This document shows positions 33,387 through 40,058 of a stretch of 40,058 nt of DNA, piece by piece. Made by a program: the position numbers and the translations under genes. The DNA is from Mogibacterium sp. (lineage in GTDB: Bacteria > Bacillota > Clostridia > Peptostreptococcales > Anaerovoracaceae): NCBI GenBank assembly GCA_017505405.1, contig JAFVPI010000140.1:1-40058 (forward strand), given 5' to 3'. The notes under the pieces are model-generated. The model had not been told where the DNA came from, did not search any database, and worked only from the letters and a program-made list of their open reading frames with translations. Numbering within the stretch: the stretch's first letter is position 1; every line of letters starts with the position of its first letter.

Positions 33387-33569
33387 ATGAAAAACAAGAA
33401 GAAATGCCCTGTTTGCAAGGCGCTGAAGCTCGTCACAACGATCCTCGGCATCGCAACAGGAACACTCTTCGTGGTCTATTTCCTCAACCTCGACCAGAAG
33501 CTCCTTGCATGGGCTTATGCCAGAGTAAATGAGATCTTCGACCGCAAAGAGGTAGATATCAAATTCTAA
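33387..33569 (+). CDS. Small single-helix membrane protein of the dehydratase cluster, copy 2
   Basis: 60 residues: basic start with a CPVC motif (KKKCPVCKALK), a hydrophobic helix (ILGIATGTLFVVYFL), then NLDQKLLAWAYARVNEIFDRKEVD. It resembles the 79-residue protein at 25995 (LGIA, LDxKLL, acidic C-terminus). Coupled to the activase gene with AAAAAGGAG before the ATG. The two Cys could bind a metal or cluster. Function unknown. Confidence 0.75.
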   Translation: MKNKKKCPVCKALKLVTTILGIATGTLFVVYFLNLDQKLLAWAYARVNEIFDRKEVDIKF

Positions 33570-33582
33570 CTGCACTTATGAT

Positions 33583-33610
33583 AATGCCCCTGTGGAAGCG
33601 CAGGGGCATT
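33583..33610 (+). terminator. Strong hairpin after the activase operon
   Basis: AATGCCCCTG-TGGAAGCG-CAGGGGCATT, perfect 10-bp stem. The tail ACAATAATAA lacks a U-run, so it is an imperfect terminator or an mRNA 3'-end stabiliser. Confidence 0.6.
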
Positions 33611-33640
33611 ACAATAATAATCAAGACAATCCAAGTCGTA

Positions 33641-33808
33641 TGTGAGCCGCAGCTACCCCCGGACATATTCCATCCGGAGTATGATGCTCAATAGCATGCG
33701 ATAGCTGGTATAGGCTTAAGGGCCGTAACTTCGAAAGCGTGCGTAAGTTAACAGCTGCGGTACAGTCCGCACGTTCCGGATGAAATACGTCCGGGCGCGC
33801 GGCTCAAA
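33641..33808 (+). ncRNA. Highly structured RNA, possible raiA-type motif, upstream of the ACS-beta-like gene
   Basis: About 168 nt closed by GAGCCGC (33644-33650) with GCGGCTC (33799-33805). Inside are AGCTA/TAGCT, CCGGA-N9-TCCGG twice, ATGCT-CAAT-AGCAT, AACTT/AAGTT, and GCGG-TACAGT-CCGC. Nearly every segment pairs, and single-stranded joints such as GGTATAGGCTTAAG look conserved. The layout reminds me of the clostridial raiA RNA motif, from memory only. It ends 4 nt before the GAGAGGG ribosome site of the next gene, so a cis-regulatory role is also possible. Confidence 0.65.
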
Positions 33809-33822
33809 TAGAGAGGGATTTA

Positions 33823-34563
33823 ATGGAACTTTATAATTCAATTATCGAAAAAGTCGATGGGCTGCTCGGCTCTGCACAGCCTAAGCGGTATGATTTTAAT
33901 CCGGCTAAGTGCTGGGAAGATGTCGGCGGAAATCAGCTGGTCATGATGAAGGAATCCGCGTATGAGCTCGGCGGCGACAGCAAGCCTGCAGTAAATTACG
34001 CGTGTGTTACTTCGACGGATGGTTTTGCGGACAAGGATGAGATACTGGTCTACGGAAAGGATCTGAATCAGATCAGCGGCAGCGTATCCTTCGCCAGGAT
34101 CGTTATCGTAAAGGTAAACATCCTTGACGGCGAAGGCGAAGAGGATACGGAGCCGCTGTTCAGGGCCATCCAGGACATCGATTTCGTAAAGTATCACGTT
34201 TATCCTAAGGGATACATGATCAGGTCCTCTTCAGACAGCTACCGCGAGCAGGTCAGAGTCTCGAAGGAAGCTGTCCGCAGGGGGATCACCTTTGAGCAGG
34301 TCGGCAACTCATACATCGCTCAGTATAAGAAGAACCCTAACATCGTATCGGTAAAGGTGATCTTCGTAACGGCTGACGACGCGGATTACGCCGGAATGAG
34401 AGCTGATGCCAAGAAGACAAGAGACATCACGATGACCTTGTCGAAGATCCTTGAAGGAATGGCGACTGACTGCCACAGCTGCAGCCTTAGGGAGATCTGC
34501 GACGAGGTAGAGGGCCTAAAGGAACTCCACTTCGGTAAGGAGAAGAAAGAGTTCAAGGGCTAG
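33823..34563 (+). CDS. Stand-alone acetyl-CoA synthase beta (CdhC/AcsB)-like protein
   Basis: 246 residues. From family memory, YELGGDSKPAV, EQVRVSKEAVRRGITFEQVG and SVKVIFVTADD correspond to the ACS-beta segment before the A-cluster, in enzymes that join CO, a methyl group and CoA. Full bacterial ACS is about 730 residues and archaeal CdhC about 400-470. The sequence ends soon after C217HSC220SLREIC226, a CxxCx5C motif where ACS has the first A-cluster cysteines; the later CGC motif is missing. It is therefore not a complete ACS. It could be a metal- or Fe-S-binding partner of the CooC-like ATPase or dehydratases. GAGAGGG precedes the ATG; a terminator follows. Confidence 0.65.
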   Translation: MELYNSIIEKVDGLLGSAQPKRYDFNPAKCWEDVGGNQLVMMKESAYELGGDSKPAVNYACVTSTDGFADKDEILVYGKDLNQISGSVSFARIVIVKVNILDGEGEEDTEPLFRAIQDIDFVKYHVYPKGYMIRSSSDSYREQVRVSKEAVRRGITFEQVGNSYIAQYKKNPNIVSVKVIFVTADDADYAGMRADAKKTRDITMTLSKILEGMATDCHSCSLREICDEVEGLKELHFGKEKKEFKG

Positions 34564-34584
34564 CAACTGCATGCATATAGGATC

Positions 34585-34610
34585 GCGGGCGTACTGCGCC
34601 CGCTTTTTTT
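34585..34610 (+). terminator. Terminator of the ACS-beta-like gene
   Basis: GCGGGCG-TACT-GCGCCCGC followed by TTTTTTT, a textbook intrinsic terminator that closes the accessory core. Confidence 0.95.
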
Positions 34611-34745
34611 GTCCGACATGCCGATTAAGCAGACTTTATTTATGTGTAGAAAAGGCGTCAATTACCCTGCCGTATGTGCACTTTTGTTATCAATAATGTT
34701 AAAATATACTGTGGAGAAATATAGACCAGAAAACGGAGACCTTGT

Positions 34746-35975
34746 ATGAAATCGCTTAACATCAAAGATATGGATACAATGCATGTCCAGATCCTCTGGC
34801 AGGTGATGGAACAGCTTCGCGACGCGAACCAGCTCGAGGAAGCCCTTTCGCGCTGTCTTGATCTGTTCTGTAACGGAACAAGGAGCACAAAAGGATCCAT
34901 CTGGATGCTTGACGAACAGAGCGGCAGAACTATAGCCACCAATGTGTATGGCACCGATGACGCCACGGGAGAAAGTGCCGGGCCTGACGAAGGCCTTGTC
35001 GGCCGTGTCGTATCATCAGGCAAGAGCGAGATGTATAAGGCAGAGGAAGTGCAGAACATGAAGCTGGCAGGTGTTGACAGTCCTGCGCTGAATAACAAGA
35101 CTGTTCTCTGCGTGCCTATAAGCACACCGAAACACACAACAGGCTGTCTGCTGCTTACGGGTAAGGAGACTCCTTACACAGAAGAAGAGGCGACTTTGTG
35201 CGAGCAGTGCTGCTCCATCCTCGCGCTTGACATACAGGATAAAGGTTTCACATTCAGGCCTTTCGAGGACCGCGAGCCGTTGGTGCAGGTGCGTGGTGTC
35301 ATCAAGGAATTCCTTAGCGGTGAAGAGATAAGACGGATCCTGAAAGGAGTCGACCTTGACATTTATCCGGGAGAACTTGTTGTGGTGCTCGGCGAAAGCG
35401 GCTGCGGCAAGAGTACCCTTCTCAACATTATCGGCGGCATGGACAGGATGACAGAGGGAGCGGTAATAGTCGAAGGAAAGGACATGTCCAATCCGACTGA
35501 GCAGGAGCTGACGGAATACCGCAGAGAGTACGTAGGATTCATATTCCAGGCATACAATCTGATGCCTAACCTTTCAGCATATGAAAATGTAGAGTTCATA
35601 GCGGAGATCGCTGACGATCCGATGGATTCAATGGAGGCTCTGGCGCTTGTAGGACTCGATTCGAAGGCAGATAATCTGCCGGTTGCCCTTTCGGGCGGCC
35701 AGATGCAGAGGATATCGATTGCGAGAGCTCTCGTAAAGAATCCTAAGATCATTCTGGCTGACGAGCCTACGGCTGCCCTTGACTATGACACTTCGATCAA
35801 GGTTCTCAGCGTTATCGAAAAGATATCCAAGGAAAACAACACCACTATACTTATGGTTACCCACAATCCTGAGATTGCCAAGATGGCAAACAGGGTAGTA
35901 AAACTGAGAGACGGCAAAATATCAAGTATCAGGGTCAACCTGAAACCGCTTAAGGCAACAGAACTCGTCTGGTAA
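34746..35975 (+). CDS. GAF domain-ABC transporter ATPase fusion (MacB/LolD type)
   Basis: 409 residues. Residues about 10-175 form a GAF-like sensor (CLDLFCNGTRSTKGSIWML, GLVGRVVSSGKSEMY, SIWMLDE, LCVPISTP). About 178-400 form the ATPase: Walker A GESGCGKST, Q-loop FIFQAYNLMP, signature LSGGQMQRISIARAL, Walker B KIILADEPTAALD and the switch His in MVTHNPE. It would power the FtsX-type permease encoded 15 nt downstream. A GAF domain on an ABC ATPase suggests control by a small ligand or redox state. A TATACT box (34705) is a possible -10. GGAGACC lies before the ATG. Confidence 0.9.
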   Translation: MKSLNIKDMDTMHVQILWQVMEQLRDANQLEEALSRCLDLFCNGTRSTKGSIWMLDEQSGRTIATNVYGTDDATGESAGPDEGLVGRVVSSGKSEMYKAEEVQNMKLAGVDSPALNNKTVLCVPISTPKHTTGCLLLTGKETPYTEEEATLCEQCCSILALDIQDKGFTFRPFEDREPLVQVRGVIKEFLSGEEIRRILKGVDLDIYPGELVVVLGESGCGKSTLLNIIGGMDRMTEGAVIVEGKDMSNPTEQELTEYRREYVGFIFQAYNLMPNLSAYENVEFIAEIADDPMDSMEALALVGLDSKADNLPVALSGGQMQRISIARALVKNPKIILADEPTAALDYDTSIKVLSVIEKISKENNTTILMVTHNPEIAKMANRVVKLRDGKISSIRVNLKPLKATELVW

Positions 35976-35990
35976 TGCATATATAAAAAT

Positions 35991-38900
35991 ATGAAGAAAA
36001 TTCAGGGAAAAGACGCGTTCAGAAATATACGCAAGCGTATAGTGTCATATCTTTCGATATGCCTTGTTATCATGCTTGGACTTGGCGGATTGTTCATAAC
36101 ACGTTACATGGCGGCCGGCATAAATAAGGCAGCGACAAATTTCTATAATGATTTGAATTTCAAGAATTTTGAACTCATATCATCGCTTGGCATCACGGAT
36201 GAAGACATAGCGCAGATCAAGGAGACAGAAGGCGTCACCGATGCGGAGGGCGTCATCAGGGCAGGCGGTTCACTGACAAATGGAAGCATTAACCGCGATG
36301 TAACTATTATCAGTCTTACCGAAAGGATCAGTACGCCTGAAATCATAGAGGGCAATCCTCCCGCCGCAAAGGATGAGTGCATGATTGGCGAGGATTTTGC
36401 ATTCCTTACAGGCCTCAGGACAGGTGACAGGGTAAGGATCAAAATGGATGACATTCAATCTTCTGAAATGGCCTCTGACGAGAAGTTTATGGAAGAATAT
36501 GCCGATGAGGAGGCAGAAGCTGTAAAAACTGCTGCGGAAGAGGAAGCTGATAATGTTCTCAATTCGGAGGAGTTCACTATTACAGGCATCATGAAGCATC
36601 CGGATCATGTCAGGCGTAAGTCTGTGGATACTGTAGTACTGCCAAAGGCGGCATATAACAAGGAAGTGACCAGAGGCTATTACACACATGCTTTCGTAAA
36701 GTCTGAAGAACCGAAAGGCGAAGATCTCTTCAAGGACAGCTATTTTGAAAAAACCGCAGGCACAAAGAAGAATCTTGAGGAACTTACTGAGACTCTTGCC
36801 GTCGATTCCGCGGCAAGAGCCAAGCAGGCTGCGTACGACAAGATAGATGAGGAATGGCAGAAAGCGCTGAAAGAACTCGAGGACGCTCAGAATGAGATCG
36901 ATGACAACGAGGCAACTCTGAACAGTGAGCTTGCGAAGGCAAGGAAAGATCTGGCGGATGCTCAGAGGAAGCTCGACGAAAAAGTCGGGGACTACAATAA
37001 AAAGATCAAGGATGCCGAAGAAAAGATCAGGAACGGCGAGAAAGAGCTCAGGGACGGCGAGAAAGAGATAAAGGATGGCGAGAAAGAGCTTAAAGACGGC
37101 GAGAAAAAGATCAGGGACGGCGAGAAAGAACTCAAGGAATACAGGGACTATCTCAAAATGGCAGATGAGTATCTGCCTGAGGCAGAGAAGTATATTGCGG
37201 ATACAAGAAAAATAAGAGAGACTGAACTCAAGGAAGCGTACAATAAGCTCGCCTACGCACAGAGTATTCTTGACGCCCTCAGCAAGATAAAGGACAAGGA
37301 CTCTCAGGAGTACAAGGATAAGGTCGTTGAACTTGCCAAAGTAATATCGGACAATCAGGCGGTGCTTCTTGCCGGTCAGGAATACTTCAAGAAAGATGAT
37401 GTGATGGAGACCACAAAGAAAATCAATGACCGCACGGGAATCGATGCTGCGGGTGCCGTCACAAAGATCAGGGACTTCGATCTTCTGGCACTGTTCCTTT
37501 TCGCCAAGGAGATCCAGGAAGACGGCGGTGACTATGAGAAATTCGCGGCTGATACGAATGCCTATATAACCAGTGTCAACGATGAGCTCAAAAAGCTCGA
37601 TGAATACCAGGGATATATAGATGAGTATAAAGCCAACCGCGACGATCTGTATAAGGAGCTCGATAAAAAGGAAAAGGAGCTGGAAAAAGGAAAGAAAGAT
37701 CTGGAAAAAGGAAAGAAGGATCTGGAAAAAGCAAAGGAAGAGCCGGCTGCCGGTAAGAAAGAGCTTGCAGCAGCAAAGGAAAAGCTGGCTGCCGGTAAGA
37801 AAGAGCTTGCGGCTGAGAAAAAGAAATATGAAGCTCAGATAAGAGACGGATGGAATCTGTACTACTCAAAAAAGGCGGATTACGATAGCAAGCTTGAGGA
37901 GGCAAAGGCGCTGCTGGCCGAGAACCGTGAAGCCGCAGAGGAGAAGCTTGCAGAAGCCAGAGCCGAGGTCGAGAAGATCGAGTGCAAGTGGCTGGTGTTC
38001 GACAGGCGCGCAAATGCGGGCTACGTTGATATTAAATCTACCCTCAGGGCAATCGGCAGCGCGAGCCTTGTATTCGGCTTACTATTCATGCTGATCAGCG
38101 CGATCGTATGCTTCTCAACGCTTACAATAATGATCGACGAACAAAAGAAGATGGTAGGTACGGTGAAGGCCTTCGGCTTCCACAAGAGCGAGATCCTGGG
38201 CAAGTATCTTGTGTTCGGCGTGACGGCCGGCATCATCGGAAGCCTCGCGGGCATCCTGGTGGCGCTTGGCCTGTCGGGAATCGTGCTTAATGCATTCAAC
38301 AATACCGCCATGTATCACATCGGGACGGTCAGAAGTGTCATAACTCCTGGAATGACCATAATAGCGAGCCTGCTGATGATCGGCGTATGCGCTCTCGCTA
38401 CAACCATAGCATGCACAGACATACTCAGGAGCCCGGCATCAATACTGATGAAAGGCGGCACATCGAAGAAAAAGAATAACAGTAACGGCAAGAAGACTTC
38501 ATCAAGCAGAGGCGGCTCGTTGTATTCACGGCTTATAATCCGCAACATGCTTGATGACAAGGTCCGCGTAATTATTTCGATCATCATAATCGCGTTCAGC
38601 ACGCTTCTTGTAGGCACAGGCCTGTCGATGAAGCTCGGCTTTGACGGCATGGTCAAGAAGCAGCTCAGTGACGTACATCACTATGATTTCAAGGTAGATC
38701 TCGGCAACAAGGTCACGGGTGCAGACAAGGCTAAGCTCGAAGCAGCCATGACGAATGACGGGGCAGAATTCCTTCCTGCTTCATATGAGTCACACATATT
38801 CCACCTTGAAGACAGACTCGACATGCTGAACGTGCTGACGGCCGATCCGGAAAAACTGGACGAATTCTTCGCCGTAAGGGATCTGAAGAAGGGCACTCCG

Positions 38901-39629
38901 CTTACGATACCTGATGATGGTGTGCTTGCGCAGAAGAAGATGAAAGAGAGTTACGGCTTCGGTGAAGGGAGCACTATAACCGCGCTCAATACAGACCTTC
39001 ACGAGTGCAATGCTGACGTCAGGGGCGTATTCCAGAACTATGTAGGAAGGATAGCCATCACCTCACCAACGGGATACCGTACAGTATTCGGAGAGGATCC
39101 GACATACAACTGCTACTATGTAAAAGCGGCCGGAGGAGACAGCGAAAAGCTGCAGAAAGAGCTTCTCGCGGTGAGCGGAGATATATCATTCGAAGAGTCT
39201 TCGGCGTTTGCGTCGACATTTGAGAGTGTAACGTTCATGTATAATCTGATCGTGATCGTGACGACAGCCATCGCCATACTCATGTCAGCCATGATACTCA
39301 GCAATCTTGCAAACATATTCCTGAACCGCAAGAAGACAGAACTTACTGTAATGCGTATCAACGGCTTCAGTATCAAGCAGACCAAGGGGTACCTTACAAG
39401 AGAGACCGTTGTGACCACTGCTATCGGAATCCTGCTCGGTGTTATTGCAGGAGTGATAGCCGCGCCTTTGATCATCAGAGCGCTGGAGCAGCCGGATCTT
39501 CAGTTTGTAAGAACGTTCCACCTTCTTGCCTGGGTGGCCGCCATAGCCATCGAAGGACTGTTCTCGCTTGTGATCTACAGCATCGTATTCAGGAAGGTCA
39601 AAGATCTCAACTTCCGGGACGTGGCATAA
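35991..39629 (+). CDS. Giant FtsX-type ABC permease with a long extracellular coiled coil
   Basis: 1212 residues. The N-terminal TM helix (about 15-35) is followed by a MacB-like periplasmic-type domain. A very long Lys/Glu-rich coiled coil follows (about 285-660) with heptads such as DGEKELK five times and LEKGKKD. Three helices (about 690-800) make one FtsX core; a second TM (about 860-885), a second extracellular domain and a final three-helix FtsX core (about 1080-1195) end the protein. Such proteins move lipids or peptides or send a mechanical signal across the envelope. No strong ribosome site is seen, so translation is probably coupled to the ATPase gene. Confidence 0.9.
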   Translation: MKKIQGKDAFRNIRKRIVSYLSICLVIMLGLGGLFITRYMAAGINKAATNFYNDLNFKNFELISSLGITDEDIAQIKETEGVTDAEGVIRAGGSLTNGSINRDVTIISLTERISTPEIIEGNPPAAKDECMIGEDFAFLTGLRTGDRVRIKMDDIQSSEMASDEKFMEEYADEEAEAVKTAAEEEADNVLNSEEFTITGIMKHPDHVRRKSVDTVVLPKAAYNKEVTRGYYTHAFVKSEEPKGEDLFKDSYFEKTAGTKKNLEELTETLAVDSAARAKQAAYDKIDEEWQKALKELEDAQNEIDDNEATLNSELAKARKDLADAQRKLDEKVGDYNKKIKDAEEKIRNGEKELRDGEKEIKDGEKELKDGEKKIRDGEKELKEYRDYLKMADEYLPEAEKYIADTRKIRETELKEAYNKLAYAQSILDALSKIKDKDSQEYKDKVVELAKVISDNQAVLLAGQEYFKKDDVMETTKKINDRTGIDAAGAVTKIRDFDLLALFLFAKEIQEDGGDYEKFAADTNAYITSVNDELKKLDEYQGYIDEYKANRDDLYKELDKKEKELEKGKKDLEKGKKDLEKAKEEPAAGKKELAAAKEKLAAGKKELAAEKKKYEAQIRDGWNLYYSKKADYDSKLEEAKALLAENREAAEEKLAEARAEVEKIECKWLVFDRRANAGYVDIKSTLRAIGSASLVFGLLFMLISAIVCFSTLTIMIDEQKKMVGTVKAFGFHKSEILGKYLVFGVTAGIIGSLAGILVALGLSGIVLNAFNNTAMYHIGTVRSVITPGMTIIASLLMIGVCALATTIACTDILRSPASILMKGGTSKKKNNSNGKKTSSSRGGSLYSRLIIRNMLDDKVRVIISIIIIAFSTLLVGTGLSMKLGFDGMVKKQLSDVHHYDFKVDLGNKVTGADKAKLEAAMTNDGAEFLPASYESHIFHLEDRLDMLNVLTADPEKLDEFFAVRDLKKGTPLTIPDDGVLAQKKMKESYGFGEGSTITALNTDLHECNADVRGVFQNYVGRIAITSPTGYRTVFGEDPTYNCYYVKAAGGDSEKLQKELLAVSGDISFEESSAFASTFESVTFMYNLIVIVTTAIAILMSAMILSNLANIFLNRKKTELTVMRINGFSIKQTKGYLTRETVVTTAIGILLGVIAGVIAAPLIIRALEQPDLQFVRTFHLLAWVAAIAIEGLFSLVIYSIVFRKVKDLNFRDVA
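37032..37136 (+). repeat. Five 21-bp tandem repeats within the permease gene
   Basis: Units start at 37032, 37053, 37074, 37095 and 37116, each close to GACGGCGAGAAAGAGCTCAG plus one base, and each encodes one heptad (DGEKELK type). In frame, so copy number can vary without breaking the gene. Confidence 0.9.
37680..37811 (+). repeat. Second set of in-frame coiled-coil repeats in the permease gene
   Basis: CTGGAAAAAGGAAAGAA recurs every 21 bp at 37680 and 37701, with a variant at 37722; GCTGCCGGTAAGAAAGAGCT then recurs 42 bp apart (37746 and 37788). They encode the LEKGKKD and AAGKKELA heptads. Confidence 0.85.
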
Positions 39630-39636
39630 AGGAACA

Positions 39637-40058
39637 ATGGCCGGGAAAGACAGCAATAAAGACAAAGAAAGAGAAAAAGCGGACAGGAGGCGGCAGAGGT
39701 TCTGGGACACTGCCCAGCTTCTGCTGCACTGCTGGTTAGGCGGCAAGTTCAATTTCTCTTACGATGAGAGCTTCGAACCCGCGGACATAAACGGACCGGT
39801 GCTGGTGGCGGTCAACCACGCCAGCGCCTATGATCCGCTGTTTGTAGGGCGGGCATTCAAAAACAAGCCGCTCACCTTTATCGCGAGCGAACACATACTT
39901 AGAGGCAAGTGGGGTCCTTTCCTCGATAAACACATCTCGTTTATCCCTCACCAGAAGGGAGCCCGGGGAAGCCGCACAGCGCTGGTCGCGATGAAGAGGA
40001 TCAGGAAAGGCGAATCCATTTTCCTCGCCGTCGAGGGCGAGCAGACATGGAACGGCCG
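39637..40058 (+). CDS. PlsC-type 1-acylglycerol-3-phosphate acyltransferase, 3' truncated by the window
   Basis: 140 codons visible; no stop before the edge. A basic start (MAGKDSNKDKEREKADRRR) leads to the acyltransferase box NHASAYD (HX4D catalytic pair), then IASEHILRGKWGPFLDK and the second motif region IFLAVEGEQTWNG, an EG-containing variant of the usual FPEG. It would transfer a fatty acyl group to lysophosphatidic acid or a similar lipid at the inner membrane face. The ATG is 7 nt after the permease stop with AAAGGAAC overlapping, so it belongs to that operon. Confidence 0.85.
   Translation, partial: MAGKDSNKDKEREKADRRRQRFWDTAQLLLHCWLGGKFNFSYDESFEPADINGPVLVAVNHASAYDPLFVGRAFKNKPLTFIASEHILRGKWGPFLDKHISFIPHQKGARGSRTALVAMKRIRKGESIFLAVEGEQTWNG

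Noticed and set aside
33641-33808. Group II intron fragment or cobalamin riboswitch
   Set aside because: The GAGCCG opening recalls intron domain V but the closing strand is distant and no catalytic triad hairpin fits; the cobalamin box is absent.
33823-34563. Complete acetyl-CoA synthase
   Set aside because: Too short and missing the later A-cluster CGC motif and the CODH-binding domain.
37032-37136. Regular 21-bp repeats resembling a CRISPR array
   Set aside because: Units are contiguous without spacers and encode in-frame coiled-coil heptads.

Overview
The window is a typical chromosomal stretch of a strictly anaerobic, Gram-positive member of the Clostridia. The evidence is an LTA-synthase-type polymerase, a Rho with an alanine-rich extension, Stickland/acrylyl-type 2-hydroxyacyl-CoA dehydratase machinery, ferredoxin-like oxidoreductases and strong AGGAGG ribosome sites. 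An amino-acid-fermenting lineage near Anaerovoracaceae/Peptostreptococcales is my guess; the sequence alone does not prove it. I saw no rRNA, tRNA, CRISPR array or intact insertion sequence.

Layout. 1-7390 is housekeeping: a septum initiator (cut at the left edge), rsmA, an LTA-synthase-like sulfatase, rho, and one long gene that fuses a YqhQ/DUF1385 membrane protein to the release-factor methyltransferase PrmC. 7483-11149 holds small redox and envelope genes (DUF1295, sugar O-acetyltransferase, FMN reductase, a CooT-like nickel protein, a 2x[4Fe-4S] aldo/keto reductase). 11382-34563 is the accessory core: three paralogous two-gene 2-hydroxyacyl-CoA dehydratase-like pairs (11382-14188, 23151-25980, 29377-32442), one activating ATPase (32574-33365), two related small membrane proteins (25995, 33387), htpG, a CooC-type ATPase with a CxC motif, a His-rich metal-binding protein, and a stand-alone piece resembling acetyl-CoA synthase beta (CdhC/AcsB) behind a structured RNA. 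Between the pairs lie a MATE exporter, an orphan nuclease-like protein, an acyl-CoA-ligase-like enzyme, a DUF5692 membrane protein and a lipoprotein. 34746-40058 has a GAF-ABC ATPase, a giant coiled-coil FtsX-type permease and the start of a PlsC-type acyltransferase.

How it may work together. The dehydratase family uses an ATP-driven activase to push one low-potential electron into an Fe-S heterodimer. Here one activase would serve three pairs. The unusual part is the company they keep: counterparts of all three CODH nickel-handling proteins (CooC, CooT, and a His-rich protein playing the part of CooJ) plus an ACS-beta-like fragment with a CxxCx5C motif. Two copies of a G-tract palindrome, (A/G)ACCCC-N5-GGGGTT, resembling CsoR/RcnR-family operators, sit upstream of pair 1 and between the His-rich gene and pair 2. 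I infer a metal-linked, possibly nickel-dependent, dehydratase/reductase system; substrate and chemistry are unknown.

Intergenic DNA is rich in foldable elements: a 144-bp repeat present twice in inverted orientation (4947-5090, 9817-9961), long palindromes flanking htpG, twin GGTACAT hairpins, 12-nt iterons, a 25-26-nt tandem repeat, and leaders with mutually exclusive stems.
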